This document shows, one piece after another, positions 61,585 through 64,000 of a DNA stretch of 64,000 bases (within the stretch, counting starts at the first letter, position 1; every line of letters begins with the position of its first letter). Under the pieces are notes generated by a model. It ran no database searches, was not told the origin of the DNA, and was given only the letters and a program-made list of their open reading frames with translations. The position numbers and the translations under genes were made by a program. Source of the DNA: Lepidostoma basale (Eukaryota > Arthropoda > Insecta > Trichoptera > Lepidostomatidae); contig JAHDVF020000215.1 of the NCBI GenBank assembly GCA_022606425.2, positions 1,364,001-1,428,000 of the forward strand. The letters are read 5' to 3'.

Positions 61585-62045
61585 ATAAACTCAAGATGTT
61601 AACACTGTAGAAATCCGTAATGGCTATTTATTTAGAAATAAAACGCTGTTTCAAAGATGAAATAAAAACTGTGTTTTAATTCATAAAAAAAATCGTCATA
61701 TAACAGTGTTTGAGATTATTTTGAAAGGGGTATTTTCTACCAAATAATTTGCTTCATCCGATTCAATAATGCACTCTCCAACAGATTCTATTCATACATA
61801 TAAATAATTAAAACTATTTTCTCATGATTTTTTATGAATTAAAACACCGTTTTTTTCATTTTTGAGTTTATTTTCTCGACATGTTTCAAAGGCTTACACC
61901 GTCATCATCGGTAGAACGATATAAAAAGTATAAGATTTCGAAATATGTCGAGAAAAATATACTTAAAAGTGGAAAAAATAGTGTTTTAATTCATAAAAAA
62001 AGTCGTAATTATGGAATTCCACAGTGTAAATGCTTAAACTTTGTC
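61585..62045. mobile_element. HH-3 element, long form
   Basis: Ends carry AAGATGTTAACACTGTAGAA (left) and GGAATTCCACAGTGTAAATG (right). Minus core at 61916-61873: TTCTA, CCGATGA, stem II region, GAAA, CATG, TC, GAGAA. Plus copy at 61921-61965 keeps only TTTCGAAATATGTCGAGAA. A second, partial set of arms at 61590-61720 suggests an internal duplication. Confidence 0.6.
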
Positions 62046-62049
62046 TAAA

Positions 62050-63360
62050 AAAACTATTTTCTCATTATGTTATTTTTTTATTTTTTAAGTAGGAGGCAAG
62101 GAAGGTTCCTCCACGTGTGGTTTTATTACAATATAAATATAATACTCCGCGATACTGAAATGAGACAAAGTCGACCAAACCTTACACAATAATGGCAAAA
62201 GAAATATAGATAAGTCATGCCATTGAAACGAAAAAGGTAAAAACTATGAATATGTGTTGCAAATGAAGATGACATTTTACATACATACTCGTACATAATA
62301 AATGAACAAATATGAAAATACGTATATACAGGTATATTATCAATATGTAATTGTATGGAACACGATGATTACATTTTGAAAAGCGTGTATGTGTATATTG
62401 TTTGTTTATTCATAAGAAGGAAGTAATTAAAATAATCTTGAATATACGAATATACTCGTACCATTCTTATATTCCATTTTAGGATTTCACTTATGGACAT
62501 GCGGTAATTTTCGATTTATTTTTTTATAATAATTAATAACTAGATAAATAAGATTTTAAACATAACAAAGTGTAAAATTCAGCTTATTGTAGAATTAAGA
62601 AACTTTATGTTTTTTTAACAGAAATTTTGTGGTAAAGATCTGTCTTAATTTATTTATTATATAATGTTTATAGACTTATAATTTTCAATCACTAGCTTAT
62701 TATAATGGTGATGTATTATATTTAATCAGGTTCACTATTTATACTATTCAATATAACAAAAAACTTGTGACTCAAAAACAGCTTATAAACCATTTTATAT
62801 TTTACTCGTATGATATGTCAACTCATATTTTAATGATAAAGGTTTTTTTACAAACAATTACTTATTCATTTATTTTATTGAGTCAAATCTCACGGGAATA
62901 CAAAAAAAAAATTGTTTATAAAATAAATAAAATGTCTCACATTGCCTACAATTAAGATGCAAAACTTCGTTTGCCAATAAAGTGTTACTTCAGAGAACGT
63001 ACGAGTATACGAATTAAGAATCTGCATAAATAATCCTACGAAAGTGTGAGACTTGCTTTCCAGTTGGAAATTCCGCAAAGATCTCGTTTCCGATTCCACT
63101 TACTTTGAGCTGTAAACAGTGCGCTGGATCCATTACGGAAGTGCTCTCCTCTCCTTGGCGCCCCTCACTTCTGCATCTGTCATAACCGCCACCAATGGCG
63201 GGAAAAGAATCGCAAAATTGCACAAATCTTTAAAACAAAGCATTTACGACAAACAATTCACGTAATTCAAAATCTGATAAGGGATGTGATAGTATATAAT
63301 ATTTGAATCATGTATTTATTCCGTGAATTAAGTAATTTTTTCTTTTAAACATAATTTTTA
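62050..63360. other. Unassigned AT-rich stretch
   Basis: No dispersed repeat recognised. 63050-63210 is GC-richer (GTGCGCTGGATCCATTACGG, CTTGGCGCCCCTCACTTC) and open on minus for 69 codons without a domain. Confidence 0.3.
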
Positions 63361-63418
63361 TCTCTCACACACACATACACGCACACACGCACACACACAC
63401 ATACACACACACACACAT
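63361..63418. repeat. (CA)n microsatellite
   Basis: About 58 bp of CA repeats interrupted by CATACA and CACGCA units. Confidence 0.98.
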
Positions 63419-63574
63419 TATTTTTATCTTCTAATGATGAAAGTAGAAAAATATTGGTAAAAATGAGATCTCAAGATCCACATATAACAAACAGTTACGT
63501 TATAGAGTCAAAGGTACGTATTTGAATGTAATTATTATAATTAAATGTATACAATAATAAAATAATTATTAACA

Positions 63575-63665
63575 TAGTTTGGACACATGCAAAGGATGAG
63601 AAAAAAGTTTTTCATAAACACAAAATCTAAAAAAATAGGAGAAGAACATAGTAAAACAATCGAAT
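63575..63665 (+). pseudogene. LINE-P fragment, very decayed
   Basis: AGTTTGGACACATGCAAAGG (FGHMQRM), then AATAGGAGAAGAACATAG and CAATCGAATTAAATAATAC, echoing RGRPRKTW...QINQI. It precedes an HH-4 insert and a better LINE-P copy. Confidence 0.5.
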
Positions 63666-63679
63666 TAAATAATACATAT

Positions 63680-63790
63680 TTTTCTTTTTCTTTTTATATA
63701 CTTTGTATACAACACAAACCTTTTAAAGAAACTAAAATCAAATATCAAATATGTTTCGGACTACCCGGTCCTTCCTCAGTGATATTATAT
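63680..63790 (-). mobile_element. HH-4 element with a well-formed hammerhead
   Basis: Minus core 63785-63742: ATATCA; CTGAGGA; stem II GGAC/GTCC closing a six-base loop; GAAA; CATA; TT as U16.1-H17; TGATAT, which pairs perfectly with ATATCA (6 bp). All catalytic consensus positions are met. The only oddity is A where the short stem III normally has G. It lies between two LINE-P fragments. Confidence 0.7.
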
Positions 63791-64000
63791 AGATGGTTTG
63801 AACATATGGAAAGAATGAATGAAGAAAGAATGGTAAAAAAATTATATTTTAACGATATAAATGGAACCAGAAATAGAGGAAGACCGAGGAAAACGTGGCA
63901 CGATCAAATAAATCAAATATTGAATGACGGCCATGTGAGGAGTCAGAGAAATCGACGCGCGTGCATGACACGATGTATGAATGTTGAAGAAGCAAGAGAA
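63791..64000 (+). pseudogene. LINE-P 3' fragment, cut by the window end
   Basis: RWFEHMERMNEERMVKKLYF, NDINGTRNRGRPRKTWHDQI, NDGHVRSQRNRRACMTRCMN, VEEARE: open throughout to the edge. 5' truncated at the GSLRWFGH codons. The tail lies outside the window. Confidence 0.85.

Overview
This window looks like non-coding insect nuclear DNA, most likely from a moth or butterfly. It is AT-rich and has no host gene I can recognise, no splice-supported exon chain, no rRNA, no standalone tRNA gene and no CRISPR array. Lepidoptera is inferred from the repeats: the many non-LTR retrotransposon 3' ends, the tRNA-headed SINEs and a Helitron with an insect-type terminus all resemble repeats I associate with lepidopteran genomes. 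Every protein-like stretch is a piece of a transposable element.

Names used here. LINE-P: non-LTR element whose protein ends with MYGSEAW...RGRPRKTWHDQIN...CMNVEEAREVCQD; tail (GTTA)n or (TTG)n. LINE-A: RTE-like, YGCETWTLKVN...RRMLR, tail (GAA)n. LINE-B: RTE/BovB-like, QRAMER...RSVGRPP.RWTDD, tail (GAA)n or (GAT)n. LINE-D, F, G, H and I: other RTE-like 3' fragments. LINE-C and LINE-E: Jockey/CR1-like 3' ends. CR1-like: GPSAWNNLP type. SINE-A and SINE-B: tRNA-derived. T: a 450-bp repeat with a 44-bp palindromic end. HH-1 to HH-8: palindromic elements whose centre carries a hammerhead-ribozyme-like core (CTGANGA, stem II, GAAA, short stem III, cleavage triplet, stem I). Hammerheads with a tiny stem III are known from Penelope-like elements and from retrozymes; no Penelope reverse transcriptase or GIY-YIG reading frame is present here, so these copies are non-autonomous.

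Layout. 1-9.5 kb: HH palindromes, a CR1-like fragment, a MITE, LINE-P and LINE-B pieces. 9.4-13.9 kb: dense RTE-like graveyard, including LINE-D inserted in LINE-A with a 10-bp duplication. 14-25 kb: HH-1/HH-2 palindromes, a first T repeat, a TTAA-flanked 711-bp DNA element, and two LINE-P pieces fused in inverted order. 27-31 kb: LINE-H with target duplication, a SINE/LINE/palindrome nest, and the best LINE-P 3' reading frame. 31.4-32.1 kb: 264-bp tandem repeat. 33-43 kb: LINE-B, LINE-I, a 302-codon LINE-P frame with an 11-bp duplication, and LINE-A/F. 44-52 kb: HH-5, T repeats in inverted and tandem array, Helitron, LINE-A and LINE-B. 52-64 kb: LINE-C, HH-2, a 255-codon LINE-A frame, a ~200-bp-armed HH-5 foldback, LINE-P, LINE-D, and a clean hammerhead at 63.7 kb.

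Between the repeats lie GC-richer, apparently single-copy islands (for example 1.5, 5.6, 15.9, 19.2, 26.5, 28.5, 32.5, 33.4, 45.6, 48.1, 50.5, 57.5 and 61.2 kb). Several are dense in TAAT/ATTA homeodomain-type cores. They look like conserved regulatory DNA in a large intergenic or intronic region. The two stories in the window are therefore (i) several RTE-like families that moved recently by target-primed reverse transcription, and (ii) many hammerhead-bearing palindromes sharing modules.
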